The notes under the pieces are model-generated. The model had not been told where the DNA came from, made no database searches, and saw only the letters and a program-made list of their open reading frames with translations. This document shows positions 8,327 through 14,892 of a stretch of DNA of 14,975 nucleotides, piece by piece. Location of the stretch: contig JAGGZA010000118.1 of the NCBI GenBank assembly GCA_021162265.1, positions 1 to 14,975 of the forward strand, given 5' to 3'. Both the position numbers and the translations under genes were made by a program. The stretch comes from Candidatus Aerophobota bacterium. GTDB lineage: Bacteria; Aerophobota; Aerophobia; Aerophobales; B3-G15. Position 1 is the first letter of the stretch. The number at the start of each line of letters is the position of its first letter.

Positions 8327-8904
8327 CTGTCTATCTCCGGAGCAGTTACATATAAGCTTATCATAATATTGCCCACGTCAGCAATGCTGGCGTTTTTTAA
8401 AAGCTTTTCCAGAATAGTAAGCCCGTGAGGATAGGAAGGAGTTCTGAAATGAACCCTGTATGGTTTATCCTCTCCGTTGCTTACCAGATAAAGACCCAGT
8501 TCGCCGCGGGACGATTCAACTCTAACATAAGTTTTCCCTTCCGGGATTTTCCACTTAAATGGATTGGGAATTTTATTGTAAACTTCCCCCTCGGGCATTT
8601 TCTCAAAACATTGCATTATAATATGCACGCTTTGAATCATCTCATCTCTTATCACCCAGATTCTTGAATAGGCATCACCATCTTCTCTTGTAGGAACATC
8701 AAACTCTATCTTATCATACGCAGCGTAAGGCTCAGCTTTTCTAATATCATAGTTCACTCCTGTTGCCCTTAAAACTTGACCTGTTGCTCCCAATTTTTTT
8801 GCCTCTTCTCTGGTTATCTTTCCTACGTCCTTTGCTCTTCTGTAAAAGAGGCGGTTGTCAAAGAAAGTACTATCATAGTCTGGTATACGGCTTCCTATGG
8901 CGCA
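8323..8904 (-). pseudogene. Complex I 49-kDa (NuoD-like) subunit, 5'-truncated
   Basis: About 193 codons remain, the C-terminal half of a NuoD/Nqo4-type subunit that in complex I helps form the quinone site. The reading frame is open from 8904, just after an in-frame TGA at 8905-8907. It shows SRIPDYDSTFFDNRLFYRRA, then GATGQVLRATG, RGELGLYLVSNG and YRVHFRTPSYPH, ending with the family's EIDR terminus. The C-terminal CxxC nickel ligands of [NiFe] hydrogenases are absent, so this is a complex-I-like and not a hydrogenase subunit. No ATG or GTG occurs in the retained part before TTG 8793, and the roughly 180-200 N-terminal residues of the family are missing. The break coincides with an insertion-sequence end. 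The stop overlaps the NuoI-GltD start by 4 bases. Confidence 0.85.
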
Positions 8905-8907
8905 TCA

Positions 8908-8961
8908 AATCATCTAAAATGTAACCAAAGAGGTACTGGTTGAATCATTTAAAAAGTAACC
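8908..8961 (+). repeat. Two iterated 19-bp repeats of the IS end
   Basis: AATCATCTAAAATGTAACC at 8908-8926 and AATCATTTAAAAAGTAACC at 8943-8961 match at 17 of 19 positions in direct orientation, 35 bases apart start to start. They fit the multiple transposase-binding repeats at the ends of IS21-type elements. Confidence 0.75.
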
Positions 8962-8976
8962 GAAATATGATACAAT

Positions 8977-9008
8977 CCTCCCTGGATATTTTATTTACTC
9001 CAGGGAGG
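8977..9008 (+). promoter_or_regulatory. Perfect hairpin covering a Shine-Dalgarno sequence
   Basis: CCTCCCTGGA (8977-8986) and TCCAGGGAGG (8999-9008) are a perfect 10-bp inverted repeat with a 12-base loop. The right arm contains GGAGG, 7 bases before the remnant start ATG at 9016. In RNA this would hide the ribosome site, as in known anti-readthrough hairpins that keep transposase expression low. Confidence 0.7.
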
Positions 9009-9144
9009 TAAGGAGATGAATATGGATTTGACACGAGTATAAAATAAAGTAAATGTGTCAGGAGATTGTTACCAGAAGGATCCTTAATCTAAAGTGTGTT
9101 GATTAAATTCAAGAAATACACTGTCTTTATTAACTCAGGACAGG

Positions 9145-9415
9145 CTATCTTATACACCTGGAGAAACTGCTGACCAGCTCCTCTATTCTATCCTCAAAGC
9201 TTTCTTCGTTCTGACAGGAAAAACAATCCCTCATATAATTTTGCATGATTAACATACCTATCTATTTTTCCAACCACTGCCCGGACAGCACTTATCTGCA
9301 TTAAAATATCAGAGCAAGGAGCATCTTTTTCAACCATTCGTTCCAGACCATTTATCTGACCCTCTACTTTTTTCAACCTTTTTAAAAGGTCTTCCTTTAC
9401 TTTACCTGCAACCAT
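9145..9415 (-). pseudogene. CsoR/FrmR-family repressor, frameshifted
   Basis: Small all-helical metal-, aldehyde- or sulfur-sensing repressor family (DUF156). From ATG 9415 the frame gives VKEDLLKRLKKVEGQINGLE, then DAPCSDILMQISAVRAVVGKI, and then goes off-family (DRYVNHAK) to an early stop. The proper second half continues in another frame: GMLIMQNYMRDCFSCQNEES and EDRIEELVSSFSRCIR, ending in TAG at 9145-9147. A tandem ATAGATAG (9258-9265) at the junction explains the shift: removing one 4-base copy restores an 88-residue protein of normal length. The sensing Cys (DAPC) and a second Cys (RDC) are kept, but the usual His ligand is replaced by Tyr or Asn, so copper sensing is not implied. It lies 52 bases after cooC. 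Confidence 0.8.
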
Positions 9416-9467
9416 AATAATTTCTCTTCTTGCATTTTATAGCGTCTTATTTTTATCCTGTTTTTAT

Positions 9468-10214
9468 TTATATTGATTTTTTCTTTTTTTGCAAGTTCTC
9501 TAATACATCTACCATTTTTTTAACTTCTTCCAGTTCTACATCCAATTCCTTCCCGCTTAAACAATTCTTGAATATTCTTTCGTCCCTCGGTATGACCGCT
9601 ATAACTTTGTCTTTCTCTACAGAATTTAAGAGAATATCTCTGGTATCTTCATCAACTTTATTTAAAACATACCAGAAGTCCTTATTAATGGCTTTTGCCA
9701 TTTCGCTTATCTTTTTAGAAAGCTTTATGGACTCTCGAGAAGGTTCAACAACTACTATAATAATATCACAATTTTTATCCACTCCCCTTCCGAGATGTTC
9801 AATTCCTGCATCTGTATCTGCAATGAGAAATTCATTTTTGCCAAGTTCAATAACTTCCAGAAACTTTGAGGAAAGAGCATTGATAGGACAGGCGCACCCT
9901 TCTCCGAAGTCATAAATTTTCCCCATGGCAAGAAGTTTTATATTTTCTTTTTCAGATAGATACTCCTCAGGAATTTCATCTATCTTCCATCCTTTCTGGA
10001 GGGTTTTGACTTGGTCAAATAAGAGCTTTTTCCCACCAAAATAATTCATAAAATCCTGCGGAGCTTCCACTCCAAGTTGACTGTGCAGACCAAAGTTTGA
10101 TTCATCTGTATCAATTACCAGTACTTTTCCCCCTCTTCTACTTATCTCCTTTGCGAGAAGAGTTGATATAGTGCTTTTTCCACAACCTCCCTTACCACAT
10201 ACAAGAATTTTCAT
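9468..10214 (-). CDS. cooC: CooC-type CO dehydrogenase maturation ATPase
   Basis: MinD/Mrp-class P-loop ATPase that inserts nickel into the C-cluster of anaerobic CO dehydrogenase (role known for CooC). The 248-residue protein has the deviant Walker A GKGGCGKST (7-15), VIDTDESNFGLHSQLG (34-48), the C-A-C metal-binding motif in GEGCACP (C107, C109) and the conserved DTDAGIEHLGRG (133-144). It lies 47 bases after metV in the same direction, consistent with a shared acetyl-CoA-pathway transcript. No CO dehydrogenase subunit is in the window, so the target enzyme must be encoded elsewhere. A related nickel or hydrogenase-type ATPase is a less likely alternative because the C-x-C motif and the length fit CooC. 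Confidence 0.88.
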   Translation of the reverse strand: MKILVCGKGGCGKSTISTLLAKEISRRGGKVLVIDTDESNFGLHSQLGVEAPQDFMNYFGGKKLLFDQVKTLQKGWKIDEIPEEYLSEKENIKLLAMGKIYDFGEGCACPINALSSKFLEVIELGKNEFLIADTDAGIEHLGRGVDKNCDIIIVVVEPSRESIKLSKKISEMAKAINKDFWYVLNKVDEDTRDILLNSVEKDKVIAVIPRDERIFKNCLSGKELDVELEEVKKMVDVLENLQKKKKSI

Positions 10215-10261
10215 TTTTTCGTTTCTCTCTTTATTTTTTTATCTGTTATATTTAATTGTTA

Positions 10262-10948
10262 TTATTCAATCTCAAGTGGACTTACCTCCAGCTGGCGTGG
10301 TCTTTTCACTTTACTCCAATCATGTGGGTCTCTTGGTTTTCTAAGTTTATCAAGTTCTCCTAACTTTTTTAAACGCTCATAAATTAGTATCCAGGCACAA
10401 TCCTTTTCAGGGTCTACTTCACATTTTCCATTCTGGGAGCCGCCACAAGGACCATTTAAAAGCCCTTTTGCACATTGAGTTAATGGGCAGATGCCAGCTA
10501 CTCTACCTAACTCACATTCTCCACACTGCTGGCATTTTTCTTTAAATAAGGTAGGACCTCCTCCCATATGTCCCATGGGATTGGTTCCTGGATAAATTGG
10601 TTTTGTTAAATTGTATTCCTTTTCCAGTACAAATTCTCTCACTGTTTGAAGTCCATCTCCACAGGATAGCATTAAAATAGCATCACATTCCTCAATCTCT
10701 TTCCTGTACTTACTTAGACGCTTTTTGCTCCAGGGAGCGTAACAGGTAAACTCTCCAAATGGTGGTGCGATAGCAGCTAATACTTCTTTTCCCTCTCTTG
10801 TTAAAGTATTTGCCATCTCCTTTACCTCTGGTTCGCCTCCTGTATGAAAAACCGTAGCACAGCCGCCACACCCTATTATAACTATTTTCTTTTTCCCCTC
10901 CAGATATTCTAAAATCTCTTCAAGTGGTTTTTGCACTTGTCCAATCAT
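10262..10948 (-). CDS. metV: MetV, small subunit of methylene-THF reductase
   Basis: The cysteine-rich partner of MetF in acetogen methylene-tetrahydrofolate reductases (MTHFR C-terminal, zinc/iron-sulfur binding family). The 228-residue protein starts with IVIIGCGGCATVFHTGG (22-38), continues with IAPPFGEFTCYAPWS (60-74) and LMLSCGDGLQTV (92-103), and ends in a Cys-rich region: C139, C142, C145, C154, C159, C168, C176, C184, with the typical LNGPCGGSQNGKCEV (164-178). It probably holds iron-sulfur clusters that pass electrons to the MetF flavin. The start ATG at 10948 has a strong AGAAGGAG site. metF is not adjacent in the window. It is followed by cooC and preceded by a consensus promoter and a structured leader. 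Confidence 0.9.
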   Translation of the reverse strand: MIGQVQKPLEEILEYLEGKKKIVIIGCGGCATVFHTGGEPEVKEMANTLTREGKEVLAAIAPPFGEFTCYAPWSKKRLSKYRKEIEECDAILMLSCGDGLQTVREFVLEKEYNLTKPIYPGTNPMGHMGGGPTLFKEKCQQCGECELGRVAGICPLTQCAKGLLNGPCGGSQNGKCEVDPEKDCAWILIYERLKKLGELDKLRKPRDPHDWSKVKRPRQLEVSPLEIE

Positions 10949-10977
10949 ATCTTTCTCCTTCTATTATATTTACCCAC

Positions 10978-11019
10978 CAGCCAGATATTCTCCTGCATTA
11001 TATTTTTTTTATCCGGCTG
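10978..11019. terminator. Inverted repeat in the metV leader; terminator-like on the + strand
   Basis: CAGCCAGATA (10978-10987) pairs with TATCCGGCTG (11010-11019) with a single G-T mismatch around a 22-base loop. Read on the plus strand the second arm is followed by seven T residues, as in an intrinsic terminator. Read on the minus strand it is a hairpin in the metV 5' leader, 23 bases or more before the ribosome site. The direction in which it acts is undecided. Confidence 0.45.
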
Positions 11020-11040
11020 TTTTTTTAAAAATTTCGTTAT

Positions 11041-11068
11041 ATTATATTGTGGAAACAATTCTTGTCAA
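11041..11068 (-). promoter_or_regulatory. Sigma70-type promoter of the metV-cooC operon
   Basis: On the minus strand TTGACA (11068-11063), a 16-base spacer and TATAAT (11046-11041) form a consensus promoter. Transcription would start near 11034, giving an 85-base leader. The spacer contains ATTGT-GGAA-ACAAT (11046-11059), a short palindrome placed where a repressor could block RNA polymerase. The rest of the gap (11069-11179) shows an AT-rich stretch and a GATTATAATC palindrome near 11109 but no gene and no clear terminator. Confidence 0.75.
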
Positions 11069-11179
11069 TTTATATATAAAATTTAAAATACCCCTACTTC
11101 TCTTGTCGATTATAATCCTGCTTTGTTTTTAGATGAGCTGGGTTTTTACTTTAACTTTATTTGCGGCAATTTAATCCTG

Positions 11180-11752
11180 TTAAGGAAATTCCCTTACAGA
11201 AGGATTAATTTCGTATAGAAGTTTATTTGCTGGAGCTAACTTAAGGAATGGACTGATTAGTCCTGCGCCTTTTAGTTCTGCAATTAAAGCTCCAGTTCTA
11301 TCTTCCATGTTGAACTCTCTGGCTACCTCTCTTATATCTTGAGCGTTAACCTTATTATTTTTAGCTTTTTGTCTTATTCTTTTATAAAAATCAGGCATAT
11401 TCTTCCAATAAGATTCTCCAATTTGCTTAAAATAAGTAGTAATAGCGTGGTTGATATTCCACTCGCCTTTCCTGTAGAGAACACTAATTAGTATTTTAAT
11501 AATATTGGGCATTTTATACTTTTCTCCTGGCTTTATTAAAAGTAATTTATCTTTCCAGGCTTCGCTCCTGGAGGAGATGACAGGCAAAAGCAGTTTGCTT
11601 TGTTCTGCTGCCAGAAGAAAATCCTCAATTTCCTCTTCTCCTATTATTTCTACTATCTCTTCATAAGAAATTGTGGTCTTTTGTGAGGCAAGATATAAAG
11701 TTTTCAGCAAAGCATCCTCATCTGTATTAAGGGTAAGAATTTCCCTTAACAT
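11180..11752 (-). CDS. Uncharacterised 190-residue protein
   Basis: I do not recognise this family. It is soluble, with no signal peptide or membrane segment. The N-terminal 50 residues (LLKTLYLASQKTTISYEEIV, then a short acidic helix) look like a winged-helix or helix-turn-helix unit. The C-terminal part (VNAQDIREVAREFNMEDRTG, ELKGAGLISPF) looks like a second such unit ending in a strand. Between them is a charged region with many Lys and Tyr. It starts 19 bases after the thiamine-binding-type gene, so it is probably the last gene of that operon. Codon use and base composition match the neighbours. It could be a DNA-binding regulator of the operon, but this is inference only. Confidence 0.65.
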   Translation of the reverse strand: MLREILTLNTDEDALLKTLYLASQKTTISYEEIVEIIGEEEIEDFLLAAEQSKLLLPVISSRSEAWKDKLLLIKPGEKYKMPNIIKILISVLYRKGEWNINHAITTYFKQIGESYWKNMPDFYKRIRQKAKNNKVNAQDIREVAREFNMEDRTGALIAELKGAGLISPFLKLAPANKLLYEINPSVREFP

Positions 11753-11771
11753 CTCTCTATCCTCTTTAATT

Positions 11772-12065
11772 CTAACTTACAGATTGGACTTTTTCTTTAA
11801 TAGTTGACTTCTTATCTCTTCGGTCATCTATCTTTAAAGTAGTTACTACTCTACTTATCCCTTCATTTAGAACTGCCTCGTGCATTTTCTTTGCTAAGGA
11901 TAGGAGCAAGTCCAATGAGTCTGCCTCTACAATAGTTGCCATAGCAGTTAATTCATATTTTATATTTTTCTCCTCTTTTAGTATCCTCAGAGCACTTGCT
12001 ATATATCTGCTAACCGACGGAGTTTTTGTACCCAGTGGTATGATGTTTACTTCCATAATAGGCAT
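11772..12065 (-). CDS. MTH1187/YkoF-type thiamine-binding protein
   Basis: A 97-residue protein of the DUF77/MTH1187 family, small ferredoxin-like folds that bind thiamine or its pyrimidine (HMP) and usually form tetramers. Family features are EVNIIPLGTKTPSVSRYIAS at the start, YELTAMATIVEAD in the middle and a helix-strand end (MHEAVLNEGISRVVTTLKIDDRRDK). ATG 12065 has a clear GGGAGGTG ribosome site. It lies 17 bases after the MFS gene, so the transporter may carry a compound related to thiamine, but the protein alone does not show its ligand. It ends in TAG. Confidence 0.85.
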   Translation of the reverse strand: MPIMEVNIIPLGTKTPSVSRYIASALRILKEEKNIKYELTAMATIVEADSLDLLLSLAKKMHEAVLNEGISRVVTTLKIDDRRDKKSTIKEKVQSVS

Positions 12066-12082
12066 TTAGCACCTCCCGACTT

Positions 12083-13360
12083 TTATCTTTTCCTTGGTTC
12101 TTCTAATTTAAAGCTCAAGAAAAAACCTGCAAAAACAGCTAAGGCGGTCAATATAAATAGAGTGGCAAAGGAAATGTACTGGATTATTATTCCTCCAGCC
12201 AAGGGGAAAATAGCTGTTGGCGCAAGAAAAGTATTGCTTAAGCTTATATAAGTTGGGCGTTTTTTACTGGGAGAAATATCCAGCAAATAATTGGTGTAGC
12301 CTATTCTGCCTCCATTTATGAAAAATCCTATCAAAACAAACACCAGTATAAAAAGAGAAGAAAATCCTGGATTTATCAGGAGAGCAACGACAGGGGTAAG
12401 AAAACTTATAGCTAAGCTCATTTGAATAACTCTTCTGTTGCCGATATAGTCCGATACGTATGCCCATAAGAGGTTGGATAATAATCCGCCTACCATTTGT
12501 GCTGAGATAAAAATTCCCACCATACCAAGGTTTATTTTCAGGATATCCTTAGCGTAAATGACATAAAAAGGCAAAGCTAAGCTACCGGTTCCTCTTAAAA
12601 ATTGGACAAGGAGAAATCTCTGGTAATTTCTATCATCTCTTAACGTTGCTATGGCTTCTCTCAGGAAATGTCTGAATTTTACTACCCTTCTATGTACCTC
12701 CTCTACAGGTTCCTTTACCAATCCTAAAGCTATGTAAGAAAAGCTTATAAATATGAAAGAAAGAAAAAATAAGAAAGAAAAATTCTTAGGGAAAGGTATT
12801 TCTTTATTACTCAGGATTTGCTGGACTACAAACCCTGCACCGATGGCTAAGATCCCACCAAGAAGTTGTCGATAACCAAAAAATCTTCCCCTCAGGTTAG
12901 AGGGAAGGGCTTTTCCCCATATATCCATGAAAGGTATACTGGCTACACCTCCCATAAAGGTGAAAAGTGCAAGCAGGAGAAAGGAGGACAAGAGGAGAAA
13001 AAAAGTTTGAGAGCCATTAAAACAAAAGATAAGTCCGGCAAGAATGCCCCAGCATAATGCTCTGACAACAATAGCTGTAATTAGTAGAGGTTTTTTGTGA
13101 ATTTTGGTTTCTAATTTATTGGCTACAAATAATTGAGGTAAAACGCTGCCTAATCGGGAAAAAGACCCTTTTGTTTCTACAGTAGAGGCAAAAAGTCCAA
13201 TGAGAACTTTGGAATTAGTTAAACTATTTATAAATGCAGGAAGGACGGTATTGGGATCGCTAAATCCCATTCCTCCATTGAAAAATATTCCGTGCAAAAG
13301 ACCCATAGCAAAGTTCCATTTTAACTTATTCCCCTTTCTGTCCGATGTTTTTATCTTCAT
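12083..13360 (-). CDS. MFS transporter
   Basis: A 425-residue integral membrane protein with about twelve hydrophobic segments separated by short charged loops, including a longer basic loop near residue 215-235 (EPVEEVHRRVVKFRHFLREA) between the two halves, as in the major facilitator superfamily. The cytoplasmic loop motif is seen as LRGRFFGYRQ (about 156-165) and a related DYIGNRR in the second half. The substrate is not evident. The adjacent gene for a thiamine-binding-type protein (17 bases downstream) and the SAM methyltransferase (9 bases upstream) form one unit with it. The start ATG at 13360 has only a weak ribosome site. Confidence 0.88.
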   Translation of the reverse strand: MKIKTSDRKGNKLKWNFAMGLLHGIFFNGGMGFSDPNTVLPAFINSLTNSKVLIGLFASTVETKGSFSRLGSVLPQLFVANKLETKIHKKPLLITAIVVRALCWGILAGLIFCFNGSQTFFLLLSSFLLLALFTFMGGVASIPFMDIWGKALPSNLRGRFFGYRQLLGGILAIGAGFVVQQILSNKEIPFPKNFSFLFFLSFIFISFSYIALGLVKEPVEEVHRRVVKFRHFLREAIATLRDDRNYQRFLLVQFLRGTGSLALPFYVIYAKDILKINLGMVGIFISAQMVGGLLSNLLWAYVSDYIGNRRVIQMSLAISFLTPVVALLINPGFSSLFILVFVLIGFFINGGRIGYTNYLLDISPSKKRPTYISLSNTFLAPTAIFPLAGGIIIQYISFATLFILTALAVFAGFFLSFKLEEPRKR

Positions 13361-13369
13361 TAAAACAAA

Positions 13370-13915
13370 TTATCTGCTTAATTTTTTAAAATTTAAAATA
13401 TAACCATTAGTATAGCTATATTCATGAATAAGCCTTTTAGAATATTTTTTCTCAAGATAAAAGTTTGCCTCTCTTGCTTCTTCTTCAATTTCTTTTAATC
13501 CTATATGTTCTGGATATATCGAAAGAAAACCCTCAGGTTTTAAGACTCTGTAAGCTTCTTTCAACAGTTTTTTTCTTTCGTTTGTTGAAAAATAATAAGA
13601 ATGCAAAATATCATAAAACAAAACTACGTCAATACTTTTGTCATTTAAAGGTATTTTTAACTGTCCTTTTGTTTCTATTGTTTTTATATTTTCCAATCCT
13701 GCTAATTTGGCTTTTTTCAAGAGTTCCGTGAGTTTAAATGCACTTTTATCAAGAGCAAAAACTCTTCCTTTTTCTCCAACTATTTTTGCAGCAGGTAGAG
13801 AATAATTTCCCTCACCACATCCAAAGTCTAAGATAGTATGTTCCTTTTTAATGCCAATTTCTCTTAAGACCTTTTCACCTTCTTTTCCAAGCCATTTTTC
13901 TATATCAGTTTCCAT
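13370..13915 (-). CDS. Class I SAM-dependent methyltransferase
   Basis: A 181-residue methyltransferase of the Methyltransf_11/25 type. Motif I is ILDFGCGEGNYS (28-39), the acidic residue after strand 2 is in VFALDKS (52-58), and motif IV-like IDVVLFYDILHSYYF (95-109) is followed by EAYRVLKPEGFLSIYPEH (120-137). The substrate is unknown; the short C-terminal region has no recognised specificity domain. The frame also opens at TTG 13927, but ATG 13915 is preferred. It overlaps the DUF1638 gene by 11 bases and precedes the MFS gene by 9, so the three are probably co-transcribed and translationally coupled. Confidence 0.87.
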   Translation of the reverse strand: METDIEKWLGKEGEKVLREIGIKKEHTILDFGCGEGNYSLPAAKIVGEKGRVFALDKSAFKLTELLKKAKLAGLENIKTIETKGQLKIPLNDKSIDVVLFYDILHSYYFSTNERKKLLKEAYRVLKPEGFLSIYPEHIGLKEIEEEAREANFYLEKKYSKRLIHEYSYTNGYILNFKKLSR

Positions 13916-14546
13916 TTTTATTCTCAAGACAGCCTAAAAGGAGGGTTTTAAATCTATCCAGGGATATCTTATAAGGTTCTATTTCAAGTTTCATCCAGTC
14001 AGAGAACTCAAGGATTTTTTCAGGAAATTGCTGACAGTATTCATCAAAGAAACCTACAGCATCCAGCAGAATTGCTTTCTGATGTTGAGGAAAGGTTTCA
14101 TTGGCTTTGGCGGCATCCCATTCTTCAAAAATTTTTTTCCAGTTTTCTATCCACCCAGGTGAAAGCCAGTAGATTTTTTCCCCCTGACTTATTTTTTCTC
14201 TTTCTTCAGCGCTTGTTAGCATATCAATGCAACTTCTGGCTTGTATTCTCGATATTCCTTTTCCCTGCTCCTGGATTACCTTGTCTATATCTCTGAATGG
14301 ATTTACGGGGTCAAGATAGCATCTTTCTCCATAAACTACTATTATTTTCTGGGAGTATTTCCTGGCATTTAATAATTGCCTTACAAGTTGCCTCTCCAGT
14401 TCAGTTTGCCTTTCATGTAATCCTGGTGCGGTGTAAAGAATTCTATCAGCATCCAAAAAGCCCGTATTTCTCAAATAATTTAATTCTCTTCTTAATGTTC
14501 CGCAGGATACAATTGAGTAACCTTTAAAAGATAGGTAATTTTCCAT
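13905..14546 (-). CDS. DUF1638 family protein
   Basis: DUF1638 proteins are found in methanogens and anaerobic bacteria, often beside corrinoid methyltransferase genes; their function is not established. The product (213 residues from ATG 14546) shows SIVSCGTLRRELNYL near the start, VVYGERCYL, a conserved RSCIDMLTS segment, YWLSPGWIENWKKIF and a helical C-terminus. The Cys residues of SCGT, GERC and RSC could bind a metal or act in redox chemistry (inference). A strong AAGGAGG site lies 12 bases before ATG 14546, a rather long spacing. The frame also opens from TTG 14570, which would place the ribosome site inside the coding sequence. It leads a cluster with the methyltransferase and transporter. 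Confidence 0.8.
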   Translation of the reverse strand: MENYLSFKGYSIVSCGTLRRELNYLRNTGFLDADRILYTAPGLHERQTELERQLVRQLLNARKYSQKIIVVYGERCYLDPVNPFRDIDKVIQEQGKGISRIQARSCIDMLTSAEEREKISQGEKIYWLSPGWIENWKKIFEEWDAAKANETFPQHQKAILLDAVGFFDEYCQQFPEKILEFSDWMKLEIEPYKISLDRFKTLLLGCLENKNGN

Positions 14547-14585
14547 GGTGTAGTTTATCCTCCTTTTCAAAAATTTAATTTAAGG

Positions 14586-14864
14586 TTAAAAAGAAGTTTT
14601 ACTTTCCTTGAGCATTTCCATATATTCCTTTGCATATTTACCATTTATGGCTCCCTCAAAAAGCTCTCCTCTTTTTATCTTTTCAAGCGCCAGATACTCG
14701 CTGACAGCCATACCGGTAATAGCTCCTTCTGCAGCACAGGTAATTACATGCCGTTCACAACCGGTGATTTCTCCACAGGCAAACACTCCCTGTTTATCTG
14801 TCATCATTGATTTATTATTGGTCTTTATGAACTTTCCATTAAAGCTTATTTGTTTCCAGCAAGA
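14586..14864 (-). pseudogene. C-terminal remnant of a thioredoxin-reductase-like flavoprotein
   Basis: The open frame from 14864 reads SFNGKFIKTNNKSMMTDKQG, then VFACGEITG, HVITCAAEGAITGMAVSEYL and a charged tail. This is the last domain of a TrxB-type FAD/NAD(P) oxidoreductase, including the GD/GE-x-TG flavin-binding motif near the C-terminus. The N-terminal three quarters are absent. Upstream the frame hits TAA at 14865-14867; another frame gives SNLAGNK-like family sequence with two TAA codons, so several lesions have accumulated. The ORF has an internal ATG at 14807, but a protein from there would lack both nucleotide-binding motifs and the active-site cysteines. Confidence 0.7.
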
Positions 14865-14892
14865 TTAGATTAGGAGTTTACTTTATTTCATT

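Larger units (their letters stand above)
8898..9060 (+). mobile_element. Decayed end of an IS21-like insertion sequence
   Basis: This stretch holds two 19-bp iterated repeats, a perfect 10-bp hairpin covering a ribosome binding site, and an ATG (9016) that is followed by only eight codons (MNMDLTRV) before TAA. Multiple terminal repeats followed by a transposase start are typical of IS21-family left ends, so this is read as a remnant whose istA/istB body is lost. The outer boundary is guessed at TG 8898, next to the nuoD break; the inner boundary is uncertain. The rest of the gap to 9144 shows no gene that I can recognise. The family assignment is tentative. Confidence 0.5.

Noticed and set aside
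8323..8793. NuoD-like fragment as the large subunit of a [NiFe] hydrogenase
   Set aside because: The C-terminal CxxC nickel ligands are absent; the protein ends APEIDR, as in complex-I-type subunits.
8323..8793. A complete short protein starting at TTG 8793
   Set aside because: Clear family homology continues upstream of 8793 in the same frame with no start codon, so this is a truncated gene.
9016..9042. Short peptide gene MNMDLTRV behind a strong ribosome site
   Set aside because: It is best explained as the start of a lost transposase; there is no evidence of an independent peptide.
11046..11059. ATTGT-GGAA-ACAAT in the metV promoter as a Rex operator
   Set aside because: Rex sites need TTGT and ACAA about 10 bases apart; here only 4 bases separate the arms.
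12866..13057. Plus-strand open frames inside the MFS gene and other antisense frames
   Set aside because: They are antisense to well-supported genes, with unusual composition and no family features.
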